DNA of 34,782 nt from the NCBI RefSeq assembly GCF_009295635.1, contig NZ_WHIW01000019.1, positions 1 through 34,782 on the forward strand, read 5' to 3'. The notes under the pieces were generated by a model that was given only the letters and a program-made list of their open reading frames with translations, was not told where the DNA came from and ran no database searches. A program made the translations under genes and the position numbers. Shown here piece by piece: positions 23,697 through 31,954 of this stretch (within the stretch, counting starts at the first letter, position 1; each line of letters opens with the position of its first letter). The stretch is from Alkalilimnicola sp. S0819. GTDB lineage: Bacteria; Pseudomonadota; Gammaproteobacteria; Nitrococcales; WHIW01.

Positions 23697-24760
23697 CGCG
23701 CAGCTCCGGTGTTGCGGTTGGCCTGGCGGTTGACGTCAAGCAAAGGCAGGGGGCTCAGCTGGCCGTCCTGAACCACGAGTACCTGGCCGATGGTCGGCAA
23801 TACCTCGCCGAGGGTTTCCAGATAGAGCCGAGAGCGGGTCACTTCCGGCTCCTGGCGGTACTCGCGCAGCACGGCGGAAAAGCGGGCACTCTCGCCTCGC
23901 GCCCGGTTGACCCGTTCGGTTGCGTAGCCCTGAGCCTCGGCAATGGTGCGCAAGGCCGAGCCTTCGGCGTTGGGGATTTGCGAGTTCACCTGCCGTTGCG
24001 CCTCGTTGATCATGCGCTCGCGTTCCTGGCGCGCCTCGTTGACTTCATTGAAGGCCGGCCGCACGGCGGGCGGTGGGACTACGTCCTGCATTTCCACGGT
24101 GCTGATGCGGATGCCGGAATCGTAGCCATCGAGAATTTCCTGGATTTCCCGGGTGGCCTGCTTCTGTATCTCCACGCGACCGATGGTGAGCACCTCCGAG
24201 CCGAGCATATTGCCAACGATGCGTCGCATGACGGATTCGGAGATATCCCGCAGGGTGCGGGTGGGTTCGCGGATTTCGTAAAGGAACTTGATCGGATCCT
24301 GAATGCGGTATTGGACCACCCATTCCACATCGATCATGTTCAGATCACCGGTGAGCATCAGCGACTCGCTTTCGAAATTCCTCGCGGAATAAGCGGTGCG
24401 TCCGCTGACGCGGGTGCCACTGCTACGAAAACCGAATTCCTGCTTGAGCACCCGTTCGGTGGCCACGCGCTGGATCTGGTCCACGCCGAAGGGGAGCTTG
24501 AAGTGGAGGCCGGGATCGGTGATGCCCACCACCTCGCCGAAGCGTTTGATTACCGCGCGTTGCTCGGGTTGCACGGTGTAGAAACTGGTCAGCGCCGCCC
24601 ACGGAGCCACCAGGCCAATGAGCAGGGCGATGAGGCCGAAGCGCGCCTTGCCGCCGCCGCCCCCACGACCGCGAAGCGAGCGGATGAACTTTTGCAGCGC
24701 AGCGGACAGGTCCGGTGGTCCGGACTGGCGCCCGCGGCCCCCATTGATGGATGTGACCAT
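23693..24760 (-). CDS. hflK: Protease modulator HflK
   Basis: A 355-residue partner of HflC. The cytoplasmic N-terminus holds a Gly-rich RGRGGGGGK stretch, then one span (about 42-60) and the SPFH domain: SFYTVQPEQRAVIKRFGEVVGITDPGLHFKLPFGVDQIQRV, MLTGDLNMIDVEWVVQYRI, VMRRIVGNMLGSEVLTIGRVEIQ and VPPPAVRPAFNEVNEARQERERMINEAQ, followed by helical coiled-coil sequence. The first 40 residues are shorter than in E. coli HflK. The ATG has GGGAGA seven bases upstream. It is divergent from the glycerophosphodiesterase gene, with a shared 116-bp or shorter control region, and is followed by hflC with a 4-bp overlap. Confidence 0.96.
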   Translation of the reverse strand: MVTSINGGRGRQSGPPDLSAALQKFIRSLRGRGGGGGKARFGLIALLIGLVAPWAALTSFYTVQPEQRAVIKRFGEVVGITDPGLHFKLPFGVDQIQRVATERVLKQEFGFRSSGTRVSGRTAYSARNFESESLMLTGDLNMIDVEWVVQYRIQDPIKFLYEIREPTRTLRDISESVMRRIVGNMLGSEVLTIGRVEIQKQATREIQEILDGYDSGIRISTVEMQDVVPPPAVRPAFNEVNEARQERERMINEAQRQVNSQIPNAEGSALRTIAEAQGYATERVNRARGESARFSAVLREYRQEPEVTRSRLYLETLGEVLPTIGQVLVVQDGQLSPLPLLDVNRQANRNTGAAR

Positions 24761-24796
24761 AAAACGTCTCCCGTGAATGTGGCGCCCAGTCTAACC

Positions 24797-24803
24797 GGAG
24801 GAG
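24797..24803 (+). promoter_or_regulatory. Strong ribosome site without a normal start codon after it
   Basis: GGAGGAG is a near-perfect ribosome site. At 6 nt from its GGAGG core lies ATC (24808), in frame with the glycerophosphodiesterase. The GTG at 24803 overlaps it but is in another frame and stops after seven codons. Confidence 0.45.
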
Positions 24804-24876
24804 TGACATCGATAGCCACTTTCTGAACAAAGCGGCCAATTACCTCTGGCTGCTGGATCCCGGTTGCTACCGACCC

Positions 24877-25602
24877 GTGGCCCGCGAGCGGCTTTGGCTG
24901 GTAGGGCATCGCGGTGCCCATGGCAGGATTGCCGAGGGTCTTGCGGTGGAGAACACCCTGGACGCCTTCGAGCTTTGCTTGAGGAACGGAATCTGGGGTA
25001 TCGAGCTGGATATTCGCTTGACCGGGGATGGGGAACCGGTCGTCCATCATGACCCCCGCTGCGGCCGTCTCTTTCGGCGCCCGGATCTGATCATCGCCGA
25101 GACCGGGTTGGAACCGCTGCGTCGGGCGATTCCGGCGATTCCCCATCTCGATGAGGTCGTCGGTCGATATGCGGGCAGGCTGCATCTGATGCTGGAGATC
25201 AAGGATTCATGGCGGCAGCGCCCGAGCGTCGTCGCGCGGATCCAGAAATCCCTGGCGGCGCTGGAACCCTGTCGCGACTTTCATCTGCTGAGCCTGGTGC
25301 CGGATCATCTGAGCGGGTTTTCCGCCATCACGCCGCGGGCCTTCATCGACGTGGCCTTGACCAATACGCGGGACATTATCAGGAAGAATCTGCAGCTGGG
25401 GCACGGGGGCGTGGCCGGCTCCTTCGCCTTGCTGGATGGCCGGCTGGTGCGTGAGCTGAAGGCCCATGAGCGCCAGATCGGGACAGGTCAGGTGGAGTTG
25501 GCGGCGATTGCTCGGCGCGAAATCAATCGCGGCATCGAATGGATATTCAGTGACAAGGTCCTGCAGCTGCAGAGGCGTCTGCGGCCCATTCGCACCGACT
25601 AG
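24877..25602 (+). CDS. Glycerophosphodiester phosphodiesterase family protein
   Basis: A GDPD-family phosphodiesterase that would release glycerol-3-phosphate from glycerophosphodiesters. HRGAHG is at 11-16, EN at 25-26, the metal-binding ELD at 43-45 and HHDP at 57-60, with MLEIKD as the later Glu/Lys strand. No signal peptide is seen. GTG 24877 is the first normal start, but it has no ribosome site. The frame is open upstream to 24763 and reads LNKAANYLWLLDPGCYRPV, like the roughly 25-residue N-terminus that family members have before HRG. Translation may therefore begin at an ATC at 24808, behind GGAGGAG. It is divergent from hflK and converges on aapP with a 33-bp gap. Confidence 0.87.
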   Translation: MARERLWLVGHRGAHGRIAEGLAVENTLDAFELCLRNGIWGIELDIRLTGDGEPVVHHDPRCGRLFRRPDLIIAETGLEPLRRAIPAIPHLDEVVGRYAGRLHLMLEIKDSWRQRPSVVARIQKSLAALEPCRDFHLLSLVPDHLSGFSAITPRAFIDVALTNTRDIIRKNLQLGHGGVAGSFALLDGRLVRELKAHERQIGTGQVELAAIARREINRGIEWIFSDKVLQLQRRLRPIRTD

Positions 25603-25635
25603 TATGCGCGGGCGTTGCGGGGTCCTGGGGCCGTG

Positions 25636-26385
25636 TCAACGACCCAGGATCTGGCTCAGGAACTGCTTCGCCCGCTCCGTGCGCGGCGCCTGGAAGAAGG
25701 TCTCGGGCGCGGCCTGCTCCACGATCCGCCCCTCGTCCATGAACACCACCTGGTCGGCCACTTCCCGGGCAAAGCCCATCTCGTGGGTCACGCAAAGCAT
25801 GGTCATGCCCTCGTGGGCGAGCTCCACCATCACATCCAGCACTTCCTTGATCATCTCCGGGTCCAGCGCCGAGGTGGGCTCGTCGAAGAGCATGATACGT
25901 GGCTCCAGGCACAGAGCCCGGGCGATGGCCACTCGCTGCTGCTGGCCGCCGGAGAGCTGCGAAGGATACTGACCGGCCTTGTCGGCGATCCGCACCCGCT
26001 CCAGATACTGCATGGCCCGTGCCACCGCCGCGTCCCGGGAGAGCCCGTGCACGTGCATGGGCGCCAGGGTGCAGTTGTCCAGCACGGAAAGGTGCGGGAA
26101 CAGATTGAAGTGCTGGAACACCATGCCTACTTCCCGGCGCACCCGCTCGATGCGTTTGATGTCCTCGGCCAGCTCCACGCCATTGACCCACAGCCGCCCG
26201 CTCTGGTGGGCCTCCAGACGGTTCACGCAGCGGATCAGGGTGGACTTGCCCGAACCCGAAGGGCCGCAGATGACGTGGCGTTCCCCCTGGCCCACGGTGA
26301 GCGCGATGTCCTGCAGCACATGCAGGTTCCCGAACCACTTGTTCACCTGGTCGAAGCGTACGGCGGGGGTGTTGTCAGCGTTCAT
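25636..26385 (-). CDS. aapP: General L-amino acid ABC transporter ATPase AapP
   Basis: A 249-residue polar amino-acid importer ATPase. Walker A GPSGSGKST is at 41-49, the Q-loop in VGMVFQHFNLFPHLSVLDN (87-104), the signature LSGGQQQRVAIARAL (144-158), Walker B IMLFDEPTSALDP (164-176) and the switch His in LCVTHEMGFA. It energises uptake through AapQ/AapM from the periplasmic AapJ. ATG 26385 fits the family start; an upstream frame to 26505 is shadow. It is the last gene of the operon, 28 bp after aapM, and converges on the phosphodiesterase gene with no visible terminator. Confidence 0.95.
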   Translation of the reverse strand: MNADNTPAVRFDQVNKWFGNLHVLQDIALTVGQGERHVICGPSGSGKSTLIRCVNRLEAHQSGRLWVNGVELAEDIKRIERVRREVGMVFQHFNLFPHLSVLDNCTLAPMHVHGLSRDAAVARAMQYLERVRIADKAGQYPSQLSGGQQQRVAIARALCLEPRIMLFDEPTSALDPEMIKEVLDVMVELAHEGMTMLCVTHEMGFAREVADQVVFMDEGRIVEQAAPETFFQAPRTERAKQFLSQILGR

Positions 26386-26413
26386 CGATGCGCATCCTGT
26401 ATGTGGGGTCGGC

Positions 26414-27460
26414 TCAGCGCCCGGCGCCCGGGCGTCGCTCCAGGCGTCGGCTGTACAGCGACATGCCGTAGCAGAACACCCAGAAGAGCAGACCGGCGAA
26501 GACATAGCCCTCGGTGGCCGAGCCCAGCCAGCGCGGGTCGGTGGCCGCGGCCTGGACGATGCCCAGCAGATCGAACAGGCCGATGATCAGCACCAGGGTG
26601 GTGTCCTTGAACAGCGCGATGAAGCTGTTGACGATGCCGGGGATCACCAGGCGCAGCGCCTGGGGCAGGATGATCAGCCCCATCTGGCGCCAGTACCCCA
26701 GCCCCAGCGCTTCCGCCGCCTCGTACTGGCCCCGGTCCACCCCTTGCAGGCCGCCGCGGATGACCTCGGCCATATAGGCCCCGGCGAACAGGGCCACACC
26801 GATGAGTGCGCGCAGCAGCTTGTCCAGGTTGACCCCCTGGGGCAGGAACAGCGGCAGCATCACCGAGGCCATGAACAGCACGGTGATCAGCGGCACGCCA
26901 CGCCAGAACTCGATGAACACGGTGCAGATGGCGCGGGTGATCGGCATCCGCGAGCGTCGGCCCAGGGCCAGCAGTACGCCCAGCGGCAGCGCGGCGGCCA
27001 TGCCCACGCCGGCAATGACCAGGGTGAGGAACAGCCCGCCCCAGTCGCTGGTGGGTACGGGCGCGAGCCCTGCCACGCCGCCGCGGAACAGGGTCCAGGC
27101 GCAGAGCGGGTAGAGCAGCAGCAGGCTCGCCAGCCACCAGCCCTTGCGCGACATGCGCCGCCAGAACAGGGGCGCCGCCCACAGGGGCAGCAGCAGGAAG
27201 GCAAGATTCACCCGCCAGCGCAGTTCTTCCGGGTAGAAGCCGTAGATGAACTGGGGCAGGTGCACCCGCACGAACACCCAGCAGGCGCCTTCACCCTCGC
27301 AGGCCTCCCGCGTGTTGCCCCGAAAATCCGCGCTGAACAGGGCCCAGTCCAGCAGCGGCGGCACCATATAGCCCAGCAGGGCGACCGAGAGCACGGTCAG
27401 CGCCGTGTTCAGCGGGCTGGAGAAGAGGTTTTCCCGAGACCAGCGCCAGGCCGCGTTCAT
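26414..27460 (-). CDS. aapM: Amino acid ABC transporter permease AapM
   Basis: A 348-residue HisM-type permease, longer than the ~220 residues of simple HisM/GlnP proteins because of several N-terminal spans, as in AapM. A periplasmic loop holds FRGNTREACEGEGACW. The core permease part carries FIEFWRGVPLITVLFMASVMLPLF, AYMAEVIRGGLQGVDRGQYEAAEALGLGYWRQMGLIILPQALRLVIPGIVNSFIALFKDTTL, containing the EAA loop that docks the ATPase. ATG 27460 overlaps the aapQ stop by 4 bp; the open frame that extends to 27982 is the aapQ shadow. Confidence 0.95.
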   Translation of the reverse strand: MNAAWRWSRENLFSSPLNTALTVLSVALLGYMVPPLLDWALFSADFRGNTREACEGEGACWVFVRVHLPQFIYGFYPEELRWRVNLAFLLLPLWAAPLFWRRMSRKGWWLASLLLLYPLCAWTLFRGGVAGLAPVPTSDWGGLFLTLVIAGVGMAAALPLGVLLALGRRSRMPITRAICTVFIEFWRGVPLITVLFMASVMLPLFLPQGVNLDKLLRALIGVALFAGAYMAEVIRGGLQGVDRGQYEAAEALGLGYWRQMGLIILPQALRLVIPGIVNSFIALFKDTTLVLIIGLFDLLGIVQAAATDPRWLGSATEGYVFAGLLFWVFCYGMSLYSRRLERRPGAGR

Positions 27461-28644
27461 CGCCGCACCCCCCATTCCGTGCGCCGGTTGTAGAGGTTCA
27501 TGGCCAGGGCGATGAGCAGGCTGATGGTGAGATACACCGCCATGGTGATGCTGATCACCTCCACTGCCTGGCCGGTCTGATTGAGTACCGTGCCGGCGAA
27601 CACCGAAACCAGGTCCGGGTAGGCGATGGCCGCGGCCAGCGAGGAGTTCTTGGTCAGGTTCAGGTACTGGTTGGTCAGCGGCGGCACGATCACCCGCATG
27701 GCCTGGGGGAGCACCACCAGGCGAAGGCTCTGACGGCGGTTCAGCCCCAGCGCGGAGGCCGCTTCCTGCTGCCCGCGGGCCACCGACTCGATACCGGCGC
27801 GCACGATCTCCGCGACGAAGGCGGCGGTATAGATGGACAGCGCCAGCAGCAGGGCGACGAATTCGGGAATCAGCCCCATGCCCCCCTGGAAGTTGAAGCC
27901 GCGCAACGCCGGCAGGCTCCAGCTCAGGCCCCCCGCCGCGAGCAGCACCGCGGGGGGGAGGATGAAGGCGATGCCCAGCCACAGCGGATAGACCGGCAGG
28001 GGGCGGCCGGCGTTTCGCCGCCGGCGCGTCCAGCGGTGCAGGGCGAGGACCGCGAGCACACCCAGTATCAGCCCCGCGATCAACCAGCCGGGGCCACCCC
28101 CCAGCACCGGTTGGGGCAGGTACACGCCCCGGTTGCTGAGGTAGGCCAGGCCGAACAGGTCAATGCTGTGCCGGGGGTGAGGAAGCGATCGCAAGACCGC
28201 GAAATACCAGAAGAATATCGCCAGAAGAAGGGGGATATTACGGAATGTTTCGATATAGGCGGCGGCCAGTCGGCGCAGCAGCCAGTTGGGGGAGAGGCGG
28301 GCGATGCCGATGACCAGGCCCAACAGGGTGGCCAGCAGAATGCCCAACGCCGAGACCAGCAGGGTGTTGAGCAGGCCGACCAGGAAGGCTCGGCCGTAGC
28401 TGGCGGCCTCGCTGTACTCGATCAGGCTCATGATGATGCCGAAGCCGGCATCCTCGCCCCAGAAACCCAGCCCCGAAGCGATGCCCTGGCGGGCCAGATT
28501 GCTCAGGGTGTTGTTGACGATCCAGCCGATGCCCAGCGCCACCGCCCCCAGCAGCACGACCTGGAACACCAGCGCCCGGGTGCGTGGATCGCGCCAACGT
28601 GGGGTGCGCGGCGCCGCGCCGAAAGGAGTGTGCCTGCGCGCCAC
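27457..28644 (-). CDS. aapQ: Amino acid ABC transporter permease AapQ
   Basis: A 395-residue permease that pairs with AapM. After a span near 26-45 comes GLGFWGEDAGFGIIMSLIEYSEAASYGRAFLVGLLNTLLVS, typical of AapQ, then ETFRNIPLLLAIFFWYFAVL and a long insertion with two spans and a basic loop (HRWTRRRRNAGRPLP). The EAA loop is AAFVAEIVRAGIESVARGQQEAASALGLNRRQSLRLVVLPQAMRVIVPPLTNQYLNLTKNSSLAAAIAYPDLV. It starts three bases after the aapJ stop and overlaps aapM by 4 bp. Length and layout agree with the Aap/Bzt family rather than short HisQ types. Confidence 0.95.
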   Translation of the reverse strand: MARRHTPFGAAPRTPRWRDPRTRALVFQVVLLGAVALGIGWIVNNTLSNLARQGIASGLGFWGEDAGFGIIMSLIEYSEAASYGRAFLVGLLNTLLVSALGILLATLLGLVIGIARLSPNWLLRRLAAAYIETFRNIPLLLAIFFWYFAVLRSLPHPRHSIDLFGLAYLSNRGVYLPQPVLGGGPGWLIAGLILGVLAVLALHRWTRRRRNAGRPLPVYPLWLGIAFILPPAVLLAAGGLSWSLPALRGFNFQGGMGLIPEFVALLLALSIYTAAFVAEIVRAGIESVARGQQEAASALGLNRRQSLRLVVLPQAMRVIVPPLTNQYLNLTKNSSLAAAIAYPDLVSVFAGTVLNQTGQAVEVISITMAVYLTISLLIALAMNLYNRRTEWGVRR

Positions 28645-28647
28645 GGC

Positions 28648-29658
28648 CTAGCGGAAGGGCGGGGCGTACATCAGGCCGCCGTCGGTCCACAAGCGGTTCT
28701 GGCCGCGGGGGATGTTCAGCGGCTCGGCGGCCAGGTTGCGTTGGTAGAGTTCGCCATAATTGCCCATCTGGCTGATCACGGCGCGGGTCCAGCCCGCCTC
28801 CAGGCCCAGGTTCCTGCCAATGCTGCCGTCCGCGCCCAGCAGGCGGCGAACCTTGGGGTTGTCGCTGCCGTGCATCTGCGCCACGTTGGCGGAATTCACC
28901 CCCAGTTCCTCGGCATTGACCATGGCGAACAGGGTCCATTTGACGATGTTGAACCACTGATCGTCGCCTTGGCGTACCAGCGGCCCCAGCGGCTCCTTGG
29001 AGATGATTTCCGGCAGGATCACGTGCGCCTCGGGATTCTTCAGCTTGATGCGCTGGGCGTAGAGCCCGGAGGTGTCGGTGGTGTAGACATCGCAGCGCCC
29101 GGAGTCGTAGGCGGCGATGACCTCATCGCTTTTCTCGAATACCACCGGGCGGTACTCCATGCCGTTGGCGCGGAAGTAGTCGGCCATATTGAGCTCGGTG
29201 GTGGTGCCGGAGTTGGCGCACAGGGTGGCGCCGCTGAGTTGTCTGGCGCTGTCGATGCCCAGTTCCTTGCGCACCATGAAGCCCTGGCCGTCGTAGAAGA
29301 TCACGCCGGCGAAGTTGAAGCCCAGCGCGGTGTCGCGGGTGGCGGTCCAGGTGGTGTTGCGGGAAAGCAGGTCGATCTCGCCGGATTGCAGGGCGGTGAA
29401 GCGCTCCTTGGCCGAGAGCGGGGTGAACGCCACCTTCTGCGCATCGCCCAGCACCGCGGCGGCCACGGCGCGACAGAAGTCCACGTCCAGGCCCGACCAC
29501 TGGCCTCCGGCGGGGGTCGAGAAGCCGGGCAGGCCCTGACTGACGCCGCAGCGCAGATGGCCGCGTTCGCGCACTTCGTCCAGCGTGGCGGCCTGTGCCG
29601 CCGGCACGGCCAGCCCCAGGCCGAGCAGCAATACCGTGAGCGCGTAGAGCTTGGACAT
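28648..29658 (-). CDS. aapJ: Periplasmic amino acid-binding protein AapJ
   Basis: A 336-residue binding protein of the Aap/Bzt type. The signal peptide ends at AQA-A24. The mature part opens TLDEVRERGHLRCGVSQGLPGFS, followed by GLDVDFCRAVAAAVLGDAQKV, LQSGEIDLLSRNTTWTATRDTALGF, a ligand-contact region CANSGTTTELNMADYF and CDVYTTDTSGLYAQR. It delivers L-amino acids of broad type to AapQMP. ATG 29658 is chosen for the signal peptide and has GGAGGGAG upstream. The gene heads the aapJQMP operon and is divergent from nudL across 104 bp with two palindromes. Confidence 0.95.
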   Translation of the reverse strand: MSKLYALTVLLLGLGLAVPAAQAATLDEVRERGHLRCGVSQGLPGFSTPAGGQWSGLDVDFCRAVAAAVLGDAQKVAFTPLSAKERFTALQSGEIDLLSRNTTWTATRDTALGFNFAGVIFYDGQGFMVRKELGIDSARQLSGATLCANSGTTTELNMADYFRANGMEYRPVVFEKSDEVIAAYDSGRCDVYTTDTSGLYAQRIKLKNPEAHVILPEIISKEPLGPLVRQGDDQWFNIVKWTLFAMVNAEELGVNSANVAQMHGSDNPKVRRLLGADGSIGRNLGLEAGWTRAVISQMGNYGELYQRNLAAEPLNIPRGQNRLWTDGGLMYAPPFR

Positions 29659-29678
29659 GGTCTCCCTCCCTGTAGGTT

Positions 29679-29701
29679 TGCGGCTCATCTTAGCAGCCGC
29701 A
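29679..29701. promoter_or_regulatory. Operator-like palindrome upstream of aapJ
   Basis: TGCGGCT, 9 bases, AGCCGCA: a perfect 7-bp inverted repeat 21 bases upstream of the aapJ ATG. It has the same 9-base spacer as the second palindrome at 29715-29739. It could be a regulator site or an mRNA hairpin. Confidence 0.3.
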
Positions 29702-29714
29702 GCCCGGGAGGCGC

Positions 29715-29739
29715 AGTTTGCCGCCATTCATGGCAAACT
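29715..29739. promoter_or_regulatory. Operator-like palindrome upstream of nudL
   Basis: AGTTTGCC, 9 bases, GGCAAACT: a perfect 8-bp inverted repeat 24 bases upstream of the nudL ATG. Its center is 37 bp from that of the other palindrome in the same divergent region. Confidence 0.35.
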
Positions 29740-29762
29740 CAATGCTGGATTGAGAGGCCTTT

Positions 29763-30356
29763 ATGTCCTGCGTGGATCCTTTGACCGATCGTGAGCTGAT
29801 TCGGGTGCGATTGCAGCAGTGCGCGCGCCGGGACGCGGGCGTGCCTGTATCGGACGAACTGCTGAGCCGCGCAGCGGTGCTGGTTCCCCTGGTGGAGCGG
29901 CGGCACGGCTTCAACGTGGTGCTCACCCGACGCACGGAGCATCTGCGTCACCATGCGGGCCAGATCAGTTTTCCCGGCGGGCGCATCGAGCCCTATGACG
30001 CCGATCCGGTGGCCGCGGCGCTGCGCGAGGCCGAGGAAGAGATCGGCCTCGCGGCGGGTCAGGTGGAGATCGCCGGGCGGCTGGGGCTGTACCGTACGGG
30101 CACGGGCTTTCAGGTCTATCCGGTGGTGGGTTTCGTCAATCAACCGGTGCGTCTGCGCCCGGACCCCAGCGAGGTGGCGGAGATCTTCGAAGTGCCGCTG
30201 GGTTTTCTGATGGACGAGGCCAATCACCGCCCGCACCTGTACGAGCACGATGGCCGCCGTTATCAGTTGATCGCCATGCCCTACGGCGATTACTTCATCT
30301 GGGGCGCGACCGCCGGCATGTTGCGGCAGTTGTATCTGGCCCTGCACGGGGAATAG
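29763..30356 (+). CDS. nudL: CoA pyrophosphatase NudL (Nudix hydrolase)
   Basis: A 197-residue Nudix enzyme that splits CoA and its derivatives to 4'-phosphopantetheine and 3',5'-ADP. The CoA-specific upstream motif LTRRTEHLRHHAGQISFPGG (54-73) runs into the Nudix box GRIEPYDADPVAAALREAEEEIGL (73-96), with R88, E89, E92 and E93 as metal and catalytic residues. The C-terminus GDYFIWGATAGMLRQL is also typical. ATG 29763 has GAGAGG upstream. It opens a run of four same-strand genes: the glutamine amidotransferase follows after 14 bp. It is divergent from aapJ. Confidence 0.93.
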   Translation: MSCVDPLTDRELIRVRLQQCARRDAGVPVSDELLSRAAVLVPLVERRHGFNVVLTRRTEHLRHHAGQISFPGGRIEPYDADPVAAALREAEEEIGLAAGQVEIAGRLGLYRTGTGFQVYPVVGFVNQPVRLRPDPSEVAEIFEVPLGFLMDEANHRPHLYEHDGRRYQLIAMPYGDYFIWGATAGMLRQLYLALHGE

Positions 30357-30370
30357 AGAAGGGAGCGAGG

Positions 30371-31180
30371 ATGTGTGAGCTGCTGGGCATGAGCGCCAAT
30401 GTGCCCACCGATATCTGCTTCAGCTTCAGCGGGCTGATGCAGCGGGGCGGGCAGACCGGCCCCCACACCGACGGCTGGGGCATCGCCTTCTACGAGGATC
30501 GGGGCTGCCGACTGTTCCATGACCCCGCCGCCAGCGCCGACTCGGAAATCGCCCGTCTCATCGGTCGCTATTCCATCAAGAGCTGCACGGTGATCTCCCA
30601 TATCCGCCAGGCCACCCACGGCCGGGTGTCGCTGGAGAATACCCACCCCTTTCGTCGCGAGCTCTGGGGGCGGCCCTGGGTTTTCGCGCACAACGGCAAG
30701 CTTCCCGGGGTGAAAGGCTGGCCGCTGGGGATGGATCGCCCCATAGGTACCACCGACAGCGAGCACGCCTTCTGCTGGTTGATGGCGCAGCTGCGCGAGC
30801 GGTTCCCGCGCCGGCCGTCCCGGCCGGAAACGGTCTGGCGCTACGTGTTCCACCTGGCCACCGAGCTCAGCACCCTGGGCACCTTCAATATGCTCATGAG
30901 TGATGGCCGGGTGCTCTATGCCTTCTGCGGCACGCATCTGTCCTGGATCACCCGTCGCGCGCCCTTTGGCGCGGCCCGGCTGAAGGATGCCGAGATGGAG
31001 GTGGACTTCTCCCGGCTGACCACCCCGAACGATGTGGTCACCGTGATCGCCACCCACCCGTTGACCACCAACGAGGTCTGGCAGACCATGACGCCGGGCT
31101 CCATGGTGGTGTTCCAAGGGGGGCTGCCGACCCTGTTCGACCCGGCGGGGCGGCTCAGTCGCCCTCAGGAATCGCCCTGA
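30371..31180 (+). CDS. yafJ: Class II glutamine amidotransferase YafJ family
   Basis: A 269-residue N-terminal nucleophile amidotransferase-like protein. Cys2 directly after the start Met is the nucleophile (MCELLGMSANVPTD). The glutaminase core shows GPHTDGWGIAFYED (50-63), SHIRQATHGRVSLENTHPF and FAHNG, with TTDSEHAFCWL as a further conserved block. The family is close to E. coli YafJ (about 255 residues). No synthase domain or partner is present, so the acceptor reaction is unknown; gamma-glutamyl amide hydrolysis is the safe expectation. ATG 30371 follows GGGAGCGAGG. The stop overlaps the start of the acyltransferase gene by one base. Confidence 0.92.
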   Translation: MCELLGMSANVPTDICFSFSGLMQRGGQTGPHTDGWGIAFYEDRGCRLFHDPAASADSEIARLIGRYSIKSCTVISHIRQATHGRVSLENTHPFRRELWGRPWVFAHNGKLPGVKGWPLGMDRPIGTTDSEHAFCWLMAQLRERFPRRPSRPETVWRYVFHLATELSTLGTFNMLMSDGRVLYAFCGTHLSWITRRAPFGAARLKDAEMEVDFSRLTTPNDVVTVIATHPLTTNEVWQTMTPGSMVVFQGGLPTLFDPAGRLSRPQESP

Positions 31181-31929
31181 TGCTCACGCGCCTGCCCTGG
31201 CTGCTGCAGCGCCTGCTGGGGTTGGTGGACATGATTCTGCTCACCGCCCTGCTGTGGGTCCTGAGCTTCCTGCCCGACGCCTGGTTGCGTCGTTTCTATC
31301 CGCGGCTGTTCTGGTTCTGGTGCCGGGTTTTCGTGCGGGCCCTTGGGGTGGATCTGCGCCTGCACCAACAAAATGCCAGGCCGCTGCCGGACCATTACCT
31401 GATGATCGCCAACCACCCCTCGGCCTTCGAGGATATTGGCCTGCCCGCGCTGTTCGATGTGTATTCCCTGGCGAAGCAGGGCGTGGCTCACTGGTGGGTG
31501 GTGGGGCGTATTTCACGCGCCGCGGGCACCCTGTTCGTGGACCGGGGGGATCGGGAATCCCGGCGCCGGGCGGCGGCGGAGATCGCCGAGACCCTACAGG
31601 CGGGCCGTCATGTGGCGCTTTACCCGGAGGGCGGATGCCAGGGCCGGCGGCTAGCGCCCCGCTTTCATTACGGTGCCTTCGACATCTCCTTGCGTACCGG
31701 CGTGCCCATCGTGCCGGTGTTCATCCACTACGAGGCGCAGGAAACCTTCGAATGGGGTCCGGGCCAGACGCTGCTGCACAAGATCTGGCATTTCCTCAGC
31801 TCCCCGAACCGCACCGCCCACTACTACGTCTTCGACGCCTTCGAGCCGGGCGATTACGCCGACAAGCAGCAGTACTGCGCAGCGGTGTATTCCCGTTACC
31901 GCCAGTGGCAAACTAGGTACCTCGAATAA
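31180..31929 (+). CDS. PlsC-like lysophospholipid acyltransferase family protein
   Basis: A 249-residue membrane-associated acyltransferase. An N-terminal hydrophobic helix (about 12-31) precedes the PlsC core. Motif I reads NHPSAFED (78-85): the usual HX4D becomes HX4E84 or HX5D85. Motif II is GTLFVDRGD (116-124), motif III YPEGG (148-152) in place of FPEGT, and motif IV VPIVPV (175-180). The family transfers acyl chains to lysophosphatidate or related glycerolipids, but the altered motif I makes the substrate or even activity uncertain. The ATG overlaps the yafJ stop by one base. The PilZ gene follows 25 bp downstream. Confidence 0.87.
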   Translation: MLTRLPWLLQRLLGLVDMILLTALLWVLSFLPDAWLRRFYPRLFWFWCRVFVRALGVDLRLHQQNARPLPDHYLMIANHPSAFEDIGLPALFDVYSLAKQGVAHWWVVGRISRAAGTLFVDRGDRESRRRAAAEIAETLQAGRHVALYPEGGCQGRRLAPRFHYGAFDISLRTGVPIVPVFIHYEAQETFEWGPGQTLLHKIWHFLSSPNRTAHYYVFDAFEPGDYADKQQYCAAVYSRYRQWQTRYLE

Positions 31930-31954
31930 CAACAAGTCCTGTCGGGGGAAATAC

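Noticed and set aside
26385-26505. Longer aapP start at 26505
   Set aside because: The extra 40 residues are Cys/Ser/Ala-rich shadow of aapM; ATG 26385 matches the family N-terminus.
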